DNA from: DASSQJ01 sp963773655
GTDB taxonomy: Bacteria; Actinomycetota; Actinomycetes; Actinomycetales; Dermatophilaceae
Length of the DNA: 64,000 nucleotides
Assembly: GCA_963773655.1 (NCBI GenBank)
Contig: CAVZBX010000001.1
Coordinates: forward strand, 1-64,000
Direction of reading: 5' to 3'
Position numbers and translations under genes: made by a program. The notes below the pieces were generated by a model. That model did no database searches and had not been told where the DNA came from. It was given only the letters and a program-made list of their open reading frames with translations. Shown here piece after piece: positions 23,145 through 32,002 of the stretch; position 1 is the first letter of the stretch, and each line of letters starts with the position of its first letter.

Positions 23145-26100
23145 TGGATGATCTCCGCGTCGCAGGTGTTCTTCACGCGCTCGGCCCGCTTGAGCAGCTC
23201 CGGAGTCATCTCGACCGTCTCGAGGGCGCCGGGGATCATCCGCGCCACCTTCTGCACCGCGCCGTTCACGACCATCGAGTGCGGCTCGAAGATCTGGGGC
23301 AGCTCCTGGTAGCAGGTGCCGCAGTCGTTGCACTTCGGGATGTCGACCTCGGCGAGGAAGATCGGCGCGTCCGCCGGGGCGCTGCCGACGGCGCCCACGG
23401 TGCCGAGCCCGCCCGATGACGGTGCCGGCTGCGCCGGTGTCGGCGCGGGGCCGGGCGCAGCGAGCGCACCAGGGACACCGGACGTGCCGGCCCGCCCCAC
23501 GGCCGGCGACCCGGAACCCACCGGGGCCCGGCTCGACGTCGCGAGCGTGGACATCGCCTGGGCGATGTCGTCGATGCCGGACTCGCGGTCCCGCATCGCC
23601 TGCTCGTAGCGCTCCCGGAGCTCGGCGAGGTCGCTCGTGTGCAGCGCGGTGAGCTTCGCCTCGTGGACCCCGGAGAGGTACTGGAGGACCTGCCAGTAGC
23701 GGCGCCGGTCCTCGACGAGCGCCACGATCGCGGACGAGCACTGCACCTTGACGAGCCGCTGGTCCTCGTCGGTGGCGTGGACGAACGGCACCCGGGCCGC
23801 CTGCTCCTCGCGGGTGAGGTCGACGTACTCGTCCATCCGCACCGCGACCGGCTCGAGGTCGGCCGGCAGGCGCGTGAACTGCTTGCGGAACCTCGTCTCC
23901 CCGAGCGCGAACTCGGCGGGCGTCAGGGGCAGCCGCATCAGCTGGAGCTCGCCGTCGTCGTCGCGGTAGGCCAGGTCGGTGGAGGCCCACGGCTTGTCGA
24001 CGTCGGGGTTGCCGTCGAGGCTGAACCAGTCGTGCAGCGTGGACCCGCGGCGCGGGTCGTGGACGAAGAGCGGGTTCATCCGGCTCTCGACCGCGAGCCG
24101 GGCCCGCCGCGCCGACGCCTCCTCCGGGATGCCGTGCTCCGAGCCGCAGGGGGTGTAGACGTCGAGGACCGCCGCGGCGTCCTGGTACCGCAGGAACTCC
24201 ATCGTGCTCGTGAGGAAGTGACCCTGCATCGCGGTGCTCGTCGAGCACACGAAGACGTTCGGGTGGAAGGACGCGAGCAGGCCGAGCTCCTTGCGGGCCT
24301 CGTGCTTGCCGTCGTGGGCCGAGCCGAAGCGGGCGAGGTCGGAGTCCTGGCCGGTGACGCTCGCCGTCGAGGCCTGGCCGCCGGTGTTGGAGTAGACGCC
24401 CGAGTTGAGGACGAGCACCTTGACGGGGGTGTCGCTGGCGAGGATGCGCGACATCGCGCCGAAGCCGATGTCGTAGCTCGCGCCGTCGCCACCGATGGTG
24501 AGGACAGTGGGCAGCAGCTCCTTCTCGGCCGGGCTGTACCGGGCCCACGACAGCGTCGCGAGCTCGGTGTCGTGCACCTCCGGGTCGTACGCGTCGGCGA
24601 GCTCGAGCTCGGCCACCCGCAGCGCGCGCACGTCGGCGACGCTCTGCGCGGCGACCCCCTCGAAGATGCCCTTGGCCAGCGGCTGGGCGTCCTGGAAGAG
24701 GCTGTTCACCCACGGGTCGAGGTAGTTGTTGAACGGCATCGTCGAGGCGTAGACGCTGCTGCACCCCGTCGCGTTGGCGACGATCGTCGACGCCGGGCCG
24801 TTGCCGGTCGGGCCGCCCTCCTGCTCGTAGAGGCGCCGCTCCAGGGTGGCGATGGTCTCGGTGAGCCGCTGCTGACGCGCCTCGCCCTCGACCGTGGCCC
24901 GCTTGGCGTACAGCCGGTCGACGAGGTCGGTGAGCTCCTTGAGGTGCTGGCGCCGGCGGCGCTCGCCGACCGCGTGCGAGGTCGACATGACGAGCCGGAT
25001 GGCGGTGACCTCCCCGCAGCCGCGGCAGCCACCGTGGCCGCCGGTCGTCGCGTAGAAGTTCTCGTGGTCGAGCATCAGCCGCTTGATGTCGCCGCCGGGG
25101 GCGTCGGAGCCCTCGATGAAGCGCTCGGGCGTGTTCGGCGTGGCGCTCATGAAGTCGAAGCGTTGCTGGAGACCGGCGAGCACGCCGGCGTCCTGCTCGA
25201 CCTCCGTGAGCGCGCCCGGCCCGCAGACGTCGATGCACTCGAGGCAGCCGGTGCACTTCCACGGGTCGATGGTCGCGGCGAAGAGGCCGCCGGTGCCGGG
25301 CTGCTCCCTCTCCGGGGAGTCGAAGAACGGCCGGGTCCGCGCGACCGGGTAGGTCGCGAGCTCGGCGACGAGGCGCCCGACGACGTGCGCCATGACGGGG
25401 TCGTCACGCAGGTTCGCCGCGGCGGTCTCCACCACCTCGTGGAACGGCCGCTCGTCCCTGTGCCGCAGGGCCTCCCGGGTCCGCTCGGCGATGCCGTAGA
25501 CGCCCTGGCGCAGGCTCTCCTTCTGGCCCGGGGTCGCCTCGATCCGGTCGACGGCGGTGAGGATCAGGTCGTGCACCTCGTGGACGGTGTTCGGGATGGC
25601 GGCGTCCGGGCACACGAGGGCGCAGTCCAGGCATCCGGTGCAGGCGTCCGCGTCGAACCGCGGCACCTCCCGTCGGAACAGCCCCTTGTCCTTCCCCGCG
25701 CCCGTGCCGGGCGGCATGAACAGGCCGATGCCCGGGAGCACCGGCGCCTCGGCGATGGTCCCCTCGCGGAACGGCCGGAGCATGAGGTCCTCGTAGTAGG
25801 CCGGGTCGAACAGGCCGCTCGTGCGCTCGGCCGTGGTGCTCGGGCACATCGACGCGGACAGGGCCACGGTGAGCAGCGGCGCGGCCGCCTTCTCCTCGCC
25901 CACCTTGACGAGCTCGGGTGCGTCGTAGTCGACGCGGCGGGTGGCCTCGATGCCGTCGACGATGACCGCCATGTTGCTCTCGACGACGCTCTCGCCCTTG
26001 CGGCCGAACTTCTTCTCGAGCTGGTGCCGGACGCGCTCGAGGATGTCCTCGCGGGGGGCTCCGGCGGCGACCCGGTCGACGTGGGCGGCAACCGCGCCGA

Positions 26101-28361
26101 TGAACGCGATGCCCATCATCCGGGTCTCGAGGTCGGGGGTCGGGGCGTGCCGGCGGGCCACGGTGAAGGCGTCGACGGTGAAGAAGCGGACCTGCTTCTC
26201 CCGGATCGTCCTGCGGGCGTGCGCGGGCAGCTCGCGCCACAGCTCCTCCGCGGAGAGGCTGGTCTGGAGGATGAAGGTGCCGCCGGGGACCAGGCCCTTC
26301 AGCGGGTTGGTGTGGATGAACGCCTTGTGGTCGGGGGCGATGACGACCTCGACGTCCTCGAGCTCGGCGTTGGTCACCCAGATCGGCTCGGGGCTGAGGG
26401 TGATGTAGTAGTTCGTCGGCGCGCCGGACTTCTCGGAGCCGTACTTCGGCGCGGACTTGCTGTGCATGCCGAGCAGGCCCGCGAGGATGTCGGTGAGCAG
26501 CTTCCCGGTGGCGATGGTGCCGTAGCCGCCGACGGAGTGGAACCGGATGCGCATCGCGTCGGGCGGCAGCAGGGCCGGGTTGCCCTCGGTCCGCAGCGCC
26601 ATGAGCTGGGTCTCCGGGTACGCGGCGCGCAGCCGGTCCTGCACCTCCGCGGTGCGCTCGGACGGGTGGTCCTCGAAGAACTGGGAGCCGAGGTAGACCA
26701 GCGGGGGCAGGGTCCCGGCATCCATCTCCCGGAAGGCTGCCACGAGGTGCCGCGGCTGGAGGTCGTGGCCGCCGAGCCCGAAGATCGCGGTGGTGAGGCG
26801 GGGGGTGTCGCCGAGCGCGGGGATGCCCTCGTGCCGGGGCTCGACGGCGTTCTCACGGGCCCGGAACAGGGCGGAGGTGACGAGGGACGTGAGCGCGGTC
26901 TGGTCGCTGCGCTCGAGCACCATGACCGCCTTCTTCCCGGCGAGGGCGGCGACGACCTCGGCCTCCGGGAAGGGCTGCAGCAGCTTGACCGAGACCAGCC
27001 CGGCCCGGATGCCCCGGTCCCGCAGGTGGGGCAGCACGGCGCGGACGTCGTCGCCGACCGAGCCGAGGCCGACCATGACGACGTCGGCGTCGTCGCAGTC
27101 GTAGGTGAGGATCGGCGCATACCGTCGGCCGGTGAGCTCGGAGTACTCCCTCATCGCCTGCCGGGCCAGCGCCGGGACGGCGGAGGCGAAGTGGGTGCGG
27201 TGGTCGACCGCGCCGGCCTGGAAGTCCGGCTGGTTCTGCACCGGTCCGGTCAGGCCGGGGTTGTTGACGTCGACGAGCGCGGGCACGAGCTGGCGGGTGC
27301 CCTTCTCCCACGAGTTGACCCACTGCCGCCGCCACGCGCCGTGCAGCTCCTCGGGCACCCACGGCGAGGGTGGCGCCGACGAGCGCACCGTCGTCGTCCG
27401 TCTCGACCTCGTCGGCCTTCGCCGCGAGGAAGGCCCGCAGGTCCGCGACGTCGCTCTCGGGGATGTCGCGGGAGTGGCGGGTGAGGAAGCCGCCGAGCTG
27501 GAAGAGGCGGCCCTTGGCGCCGAAGAGCATCTCCTGCGCGACGGTGGGGCAGGGGATCCGCCCGGCCGGGTCGCCGAGGTACTCGCGGAGCAGCTCGGGC
27601 TCGGGGAGCAGCGCCTCGCTGAGCATGTGGCTCGTGGAGAAGCCGTCCATCGCGTTGGCGACCGGGATGAGCGAGAGCGCCGAGGTGCGGTACGCGATCG
27701 CCGCGAGGTCAGCGGCCTCCTGCGGGTTGGACCCGAAGAGGATCGTGTACCCGGAGGCGAGCAGGGCGTAGACGTCGTCGTGCCCGGCCATGACGTTGAG
27801 GGAGTGCTTGGACACCACGCGTGCGGCGACCTGGAGGACGAAGCCGCCGATCTTCTTGCCCACCGTGACGTAGTGGGACTCCATCGCGTAGAGGATCCCC
27901 TGGCTCGAGGACGCGTTGGAGATGTACTGCCCGCCGGTGAGCGCGGCGCCGAGCGCGCCGCTCTGCGCGGAGTGCTCGCCCTCCGGCTCGAAGAAGAAGG
28001 CGTGCCTGCCCCAGACGTTGCGCTGGCCCTCGGCCCGGGCGGCCTCGTAGAGCTCGGAGATCTCCGTCGAGGGCGTGATGGGGTAGCCGATGACACCGCC
28101 GCAGACGTGGCTCATCACGTGGGCGACGGCTCCGTTGCCGTGGATGACGGTCGGGATGCCGGGGTACCTCGGCGCCGCGCCCAGGAGAGGGGCGGCATCG
28201 GGGGGCTCGTCGAGGTGCGGGAAGAACCCGTCGACCCCGAGCTCGGGCGACACGAAGGGCCGGTCGTCGCCCGTGGCGTCGGGCCGGGTCCGGGCGTCGA
28301 CTGCCTCGCCGGCGGACCGCTCGTCGAGAGGGCCGTCTGGGGTGGTGGTCTGGCTGCTCAT
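23141..28361 (-). CDS. nifJ: Pyruvate:ferredoxin oxidoreductase, one apparent frameshift
   Basis: ATG 28361 (GGGAG 5 nt upstream) opens a PFOR of about 1,739 residues if one base is skipped near 27362. Domain order: pyruvate-binding domain (GVIGYPITPSTEISELYE), CoA/gamma domain (GGYGTIATGKLLTD), two 4Fe-4S sites (CTGCLDCALVC; CTGCLECIDVC), the TPP domain (GGHGGCRGCGE, NATGCSSVYAST, GGDGASYDIG), a Pro/Ala/Gly linker and a C-terminal 4Fe-4S domain (CNDCGTC...C). It is about 500 residues longer than usual NifJ. It oxidises pyruvate to acetyl-CoA and reduces ferredoxin. The frame changes by one base at CTC-GCC-G-TGG (27368-27359), so the gene is split unless this is an assembly insertion. Overlaps the Nfn-like gene by ATGA. 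Confidence 0.88.
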
Positions 28362-28552
28362 GGCGCTCCCGTCGTCTCGACCACGGTGAGCAGGGTCAGG
28401 ACCCGACCAGTCGCGCGACAGCCCTTCGAGCCGTCCGGGAGGCCAGGGTGCATGGCCTCGCTGTGGACCCCTCCAGTCTGCGTCCGGGGGCGCCCCCTGC
28501 ACAGGCCGAACGGGTGTGAACCGCGTCTCGGCCCGGCCCGCCGGTCACGCCG

Positions 28553-29050
28553 TCACAGCACGCGGAGGCCGTACATCTCGCCGAGCGGGTCGGCGATGAG
28601 CTCGATCCGGGCGCCGTTCGGATCGCGCAGGTAGACCGACGTGCCGCTCTCCTCCAGGTACTCGACCCCGGCCTCCTCGAGGCGGCCCTTGAGCCGCCGC
28701 CACTGCTCGGGTTCGACGGAGATGGCGATGTGGTGCAGCCCGCCGAGCACCTCCGCGTACGGCCCGACGTCGAGGCCGGGGAAGTCGAAGAACGCGAGCA
28801 GGTTGCCGTTGCCGATGTCGACGAAGAAGTGGTTCGAGCCCGGGTAGTCGCGGTTCTCGACGATCTCGGTCAGCGGGAACCCGAGGACGCCCTGGTAGAA
28901 CCGGACGGTCTCCTCGACGTCCCTCGCGACGACGGCGACGTGGTGCAGCCCGCGAGCGGTGGACGCCGGCCGGCGCTCCGCGGGCTGGAGGTAGGCATCC
29001 CGTAACCGATCGCGCTCGGCGGCGATGGCGTCGAGGTCGATCTCGGTCAT
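28553..29050 (-). CDS. VOC-superfamily (glyoxalase-like) protein
   Basis: This protein of 165 residues has a VOC fold with both beta-alpha-beta modules. The first holds LHHVAVVARDVEETVRFYQG and the second GGLHHIAISVEPEQW with GARIELIAD near the end, giving the His/His/Glu metal ligands of the family. About 35 helical residues precede the domain. VOC enzymes include glyoxalase I, dioxygenases, epimerases and drug-binding proteins; the substrate cannot be told. ATG 29050 has GAGG 5 nt upstream. It stands alone between PFOR and the xdh remnant. Confidence 0.85.
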   Translation of the reverse strand: MTEIDLDAIAAERDRLRDAYLQPAERRPASTARGLHHVAVVARDVEETVRFYQGVLGFPLTEIVENRDYPGSNHFFVDIGNGNLLAFFDFPGLDVGPYAEVLGGLHHIAISVEPEQWRRLKGRLEEAGVEYLEESGTSVYLRDPNGARIELIADPLGEMYGLRVL

Positions 29051-29146
29051 GGGGGCCTCGGATCCTGACGATGGTGCGCAGACGAGCACCGCGGGCTCTC
29101 GCCGGGGGCGGTGGTTGCGCCCTGCCGAGAGGCTAGCCCGGCGAGG

Positions 29147-29302
29147 TCATGCGTGGTAGTACGTGCCCTCGAGGGGCAGCCGGAACCGGGCCCGACGTCC
29201 TCGGCGAGGTGTAGGGCCGGGCCCCATACCCGTGGGTGACATGGCCGGCGGTCTCGTTCTGTCGACCCGATGGGGTCGGTCACCGAGGAGAGCTCGCCGG
29301 GA
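29147..29302 (-). pseudogene. Remnant of an xdh 3' region with internal deletion
   Basis: On the minus strand about 156 bp align with two separate parts of the xdh gene at 34949-37540. The left 44 bp are identical to its 3' end and encode RFRLPLEGTYYHA-stop. The right about 105 bp match 35312-35420, including VTDPIGS and a degenerate HLAED. The intervening about 315 bp are missing and everything upstream is lost. The reading frame is broken. This is a decayed partial second copy of xdh, not a gene. Confidence 0.75.
29151..29194. repeat. 44-bp direct repeat, left copy
   Basis: Identical, base for base, to 34953-34996 (3' end of xdh), in the same orientation and 5.8 kb apart. The pair brackets the peptidase island, which suggests insertion or duplication with copying of the xdh 3' end. 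Confidence 0.85.
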
Positions 29303-29308
29303 AACGCT

Positions 29309-29329
29309 CCCGTTGACAGCCCCAACGGG
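29309..29329. other. Hairpin upstream of the prodomain-like gene
   Basis: CCCGTTG-acagccc-CAACGGG forms a 7-bp stem with a 7-nt loop. It contains a consensus -35 hexamer TTGACA (29313-29318), but no good -10 lies 17 bp on. It may be a 5' structure or part of the promoter of the M14 operon. Confidence 0.35.
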
Positions 29330-29362
29330 CGAGAGGACCGTCTCCGGTAGGAGGCGATGGGG

Positions 29363-29689
29363 ATGGCAAAGAGGACCGAGAAGGCGCCCACGGAGGCGGA
29401 GGCACGCCCGATGCGGTTCGAGGCGACCGTCCATCCGGGCGAGAAGGAGCGGGCACTCGCGAGAGTCGCCGACCTCGACCTCGACCGCGTGCCTGACCCT
29501 CGCGGCGACGTGCGCCTGCTCGTCACCGCCGACGAGCTGGCGCAGCTGCTCGACGAGGGCTTCGAGGTGCGCCTCCACCGGACGATCCGGCCGCAACCCC
29601 TGAGCCCCGACCTCGTCGTCAGCGATGAGGAGGCGGTGGCCTGGCTCGAGGAGCGAGTACAGGGCATCCCGCGAGAGGAGGGGTCCTGA
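29363..29689 (+). CDS. Small protein, possible detached M14 prodomain
   Basis: This 108-residue protein has a charged N-terminal tail. A compact domain (about 20-80: RFEATVHPGEKERALARV, RLLVTADELAQLLDEGFEVR) follows, resembling the beta-alpha-beta prodomain or inhibitor-like repeats fused to many bacterial M14 carboxypeptidases. Here it is a separate chain whose stop overlaps the M14 start by one base (TGATG), so the two are made in a fixed ratio. ATG 29363 is chosen because AGGAGG lies 8 nt upstream (2 nt from ATG 29357). A chaperone/inhibitor role is an inference from similarity of pattern and context. Confidence 0.6.
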   Translation: MAKRTEKAPTEAEARPMRFEATVHPGEKERALARVADLDLDRVPDPRGDVRLLVTADELAQLLDEGFEVRLHRTIRPQPLSPDLVVSDEEAVAWLEERVQGIPREEGS

Positions 29690-31221
29690 TGTACCGCACG
29701 GTGGCCCAGCTGGACTCGCTGAGCAGCCTGCTCGCCTCCTGGTTCCCGACGTACTTCACCCGGTTCCAGCTGCCCCAGACCTCCGTACAGGGCCGTCCGG
29801 TCTTCGCCCTGAGGCTGCGTGCGGGCGGCGGCGGCGAGCGTCGTGGCGTCCTGGTGGTGGGTGGCACGCACGCTCGGGAGCTGATGAACCCCGACGCGAT
29901 CATCGAGCTGGCGGTCGACCTCTTCGTGAGTCACGCGCGCGGGACCGACATCGTCTACGGGGGCAAGCGCTGGACGGCGTCGGAGATCAAGCTCATCCTC
30001 GAGTCGCTCGACCTCTGGCTCGTGCCCTGCATGAACCCGGACGGTCGTGTCCACGCCATGACGGTGGACCCGCTCTGGCGCAAGAACCGGCGCGACAACC
30101 CGCGCACGTCGTGCGACGGCGTGGACCTCAACCGGAACTTCGACCTCCTCTGGGGCGTGACGCAGGGCCAGACCTCATGCTCGCCGTGCAGCGAGGTGTA
30201 CTGCGGGCCGTCCGCGTTCAGCGAGCCGGAGACGCGCAACATCAAGAGCCTGCTCGACACCCGACGCGTCGACTGCTTCGTCGACGTCCACTCCTACTCC
30301 GAGCTCATCCTCTGGCCCTGGGGGCACGCGCCGAACCAGACCGTCGACCCGAGCAAGCGGTTCACCACGCTCGCGAGCGGCACGTGCGCGGGCATCCCCG
30401 TTGCGGGCTACCAGGAGTACATCCCCGCACGCGACCTCCAGCGGTTCCAGACCGTGGGTTCCCGGATCCGCGACGCCATCGCCGCGGTGCGGGGCCGGCT
30501 CTACACCAGCGAGCCCGGCGTCGCGCTCTACCCGACCACGGGCACCCAGAGCGACTACGCGTACGGTCGGCACATCGCTGACGCCAAGCTGCGCAAGACC
30601 TACGGTTTCACCTTCGAGACCGGGCCGTGGTCCGGCACCGTCGAGGAGTCCTTCCACCCGACCGACCCGACGCTGGTCAAGCGCGACGCCAAGTCGGGGC
30701 TCATCGCGTTGATGCAGCAGTGCATCTGCGCGATCGAGCTGATCGGGGCTCGGGTCTTCCGGGCGGACGCCGAGGTCGGCGCGCTCCGGACGGTCCGCGA
30801 CGAGCTCCTGGCCACCACGGACGCCGGACGCGAGTGGATCGCCCTCTTCGAGCGGGTGCAGACCCCGCTCCTCGGCGCCCTGATGGATGACGAGTCGATC
30901 CGTCCCGAGGCCGAGGCGTTGGTGAAGCGAGCGGCCGAGCTCGCCACGGACGAGGGCGGGGAGCTCACCGCCGATGACGTCGAGCGCGGTGCCCGCATGG
31001 TGCGGTCGCTGGCCAAGAGCACCGAGGCGCCCGAGGTGCGACGGGACCTGAGGGCGGTCGAGGCGCAGCTGGAGTCGCTGCGTGGCCAGTCGATGCGTGA
31101 AGCCGTCGAGCAGCTGATGAGCGAGAAGCCGCGCAGGCGCAGGTCCGCAGCCCGGAAGGGGGCCGCGAAGAAGACCGCGTCCCCGAAGACCGCCGACAGG
31201 AAGCCGCGCAAGTCCACCTGA
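29689..31221 (+). CDS. M14-family zinc carboxypeptidase
   Basis: This 510-residue peptidase has the M14 zinc ligands His61 and Glu64 (GTHARELMNP) and His201 (VDVHSYSE), the substrate Arg in VDLNRNF (145-151) and catalytic Glu310 (FTFETGP). The catalytic domain ends near 350. A helical region and a Lys/Arg/Ala tail (SAARKGAAKKTASPK near 485-500) like histone/HU tails follow. There is no signal peptide, in contrast to secreted relatives, so cytoplasmic or DNA-associated action is possible. It is translated from a TGATG junction with the prodomain-like gene. Its substrate is unknown. Confidence 0.88.
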   Translation: MYRTVAQLDSLSSLLASWFPTYFTRFQLPQTSVQGRPVFALRLRAGGGGERRGVLVVGGTHARELMNPDAIIELAVDLFVSHARGTDIVYGGKRWTASEIKLILESLDLWLVPCMNPDGRVHAMTVDPLWRKNRRDNPRTSCDGVDLNRNFDLLWGVTQGQTSCSPCSEVYCGPSAFSEPETRNIKSLLDTRRVDCFVDVHSYSELILWPWGHAPNQTVDPSKRFTTLASGTCAGIPVAGYQEYIPARDLQRFQTVGSRIRDAIAAVRGRLYTSEPGVALYPTTGTQSDYAYGRHIADAKLRKTYGFTFETGPWSGTVEESFHPTDPTLVKRDAKSGLIALMQQCICAIELIGARVFRADAEVGALRTVRDELLATTDAGREWIALFERVQTPLLGALMDDESIRPEAEALVKRAAELATDEGGELTADDVERGARMVRSLAKSTEAPEVRRDLRAVEAQLESLRGQSMREAVEQLMSEKPRRRRSAARKGAAKKTASPKTADRKPRKST

Positions 31222-31353
31222 CGTCGAGGGCCACGAGCTGAGAAACGCCCGGGGTGCCCGCGTGGGTGACCGGTCCGCAGGCTGACTGGCCACCGATGCG
31301 GTGCGGCGTGGCCCCCACCGTGTCGTCGCCGGCCGCCGGGGGTCCGGTGGTGC

Positions 31354-31704
31354 TCAGGGCAGCAGCACGATGCCGGTCGCGTAGGCCTCCATGTCAGACG
31401 GGTGGGCGGTCCTCAGCCTGAACGTGATGCGCCGCCCGCGGCCGGAGAGGGCGCCCTGGTGCACGTTGGACGCGGTGTCGGGGGAACCGTAGTGGTCTCC
31501 GCCGGCCGCGCGCCAGGACGTCCGGACACCGTCGACCTGGAAGATGTCGACCGAGACGGCGTTGTCCCGGTCGAAGTCCGTGCGGGAGTCGAGCATGTTC
31601 ATCTGGCACCACGCGTAGAAGGGCCTGCTGGTGCCGAGGTCGATGGTCGCCGTGTCCGTTCCGGTGTCCCCGTAGCAGTACAGGTCGACTCGGTAGGCGT
31701 TCAT
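31354..31704 (-). CDS. Standalone copy of the matrixin C-terminal domain
   Basis: This protein of 116 residues is unrecognised by itself but clearly homologous to the last about 110 residues of the matrixin at 32003-33599. Shared blocks are TIDLGxxRxFxAW, DSRxDxDRDN, VDGVRTSWRxAGGDHxGSP and GRRxTFRL, roughly half identical. It is a beta-rich domain with a conserved Trp/Gly/His core, perhaps substrate- or surface-binding. Its ATG overlaps the stop of the 94-aa gene (ATGA). It probably arose by duplication of the matrixin domain. Confidence 0.7.
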   Translation of the reverse strand: MNAYRVDLYCYGDTGTDTATIDLGTSRPFYAWCQMNMLDSRTDFDRDNAVSVDIFQVDGVRTSWRAAGGDHYGSPDTASNVHQGALSGRGRRITFRLRTAHPSDMEAYATGIVLLP

Positions 31705-31985
31705 GAGCGCTCTCCTTCCCGTGGCGGGGCCTCTTCTCGTGGCGGGGCCTCGACCCGCATGAGGTCCTGCGTCATCGGGTCGACGTAGTGGTGGTAGCCG
31801 ATGGCGTGGTGGAGCTGTTCGACGTGGGTGACTCCCGCGTCGCAGCCCTCGGGCAGCGAGTCCCCGGCCACGGACAGCACCTCGTCGTCGGACAGTTCCG
31901 ATGGCGACTCGGCGTCCAGCAGGTACTCACGGTGGGTGTGGAGGATGCGACCGTCCTTGCGGTCGTAGATCACGTATGTCGGCAT
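31701..31985 (-). CDS. Small hypothetical protein, 94 aa
   Basis: Not recognised. It starts MPTYVIYDRKDGRILHTHRE (a short beta hairpin), is acidic in the middle and ends in a tandem EAPPREEAPPREG repeat. It contains an HAIGYHHYVDP cluster of His residues. The Shine-Dalgarno AAAGGAG before ATG 31985 is strong. It lies between the matrixin (17-bp gap) and the domain copy (ATGA overlap), so the three genes form one operon and may act as one unit. Confidence 0.65.
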   Translation of the reverse strand: MPTYVIYDRKDGRILHTHREYLLDAESPSELSDDEVLSVAGDSLPEGCDAGVTHVEQLHHAIGYHHYVDPMTQDLMRVEAPPREEAPPREGERS

Positions 31986-32002
31986 CTCGTGCACTCCTTT
32001 GC

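Noticed and set aside
23639..27484. 1,281-codon open frame on the plus strand
   Set aside because: Antisense to PFOR, which has clear cofactor motifs; the frame is a by-product of high GC with biased third positions and shows no motif of its own.
28362..28552. Promoter of PFOR
   Set aside because: The 190-bp region was searched but no pair of hexamers or TAnnnT box at leaderless spacing was convincing.
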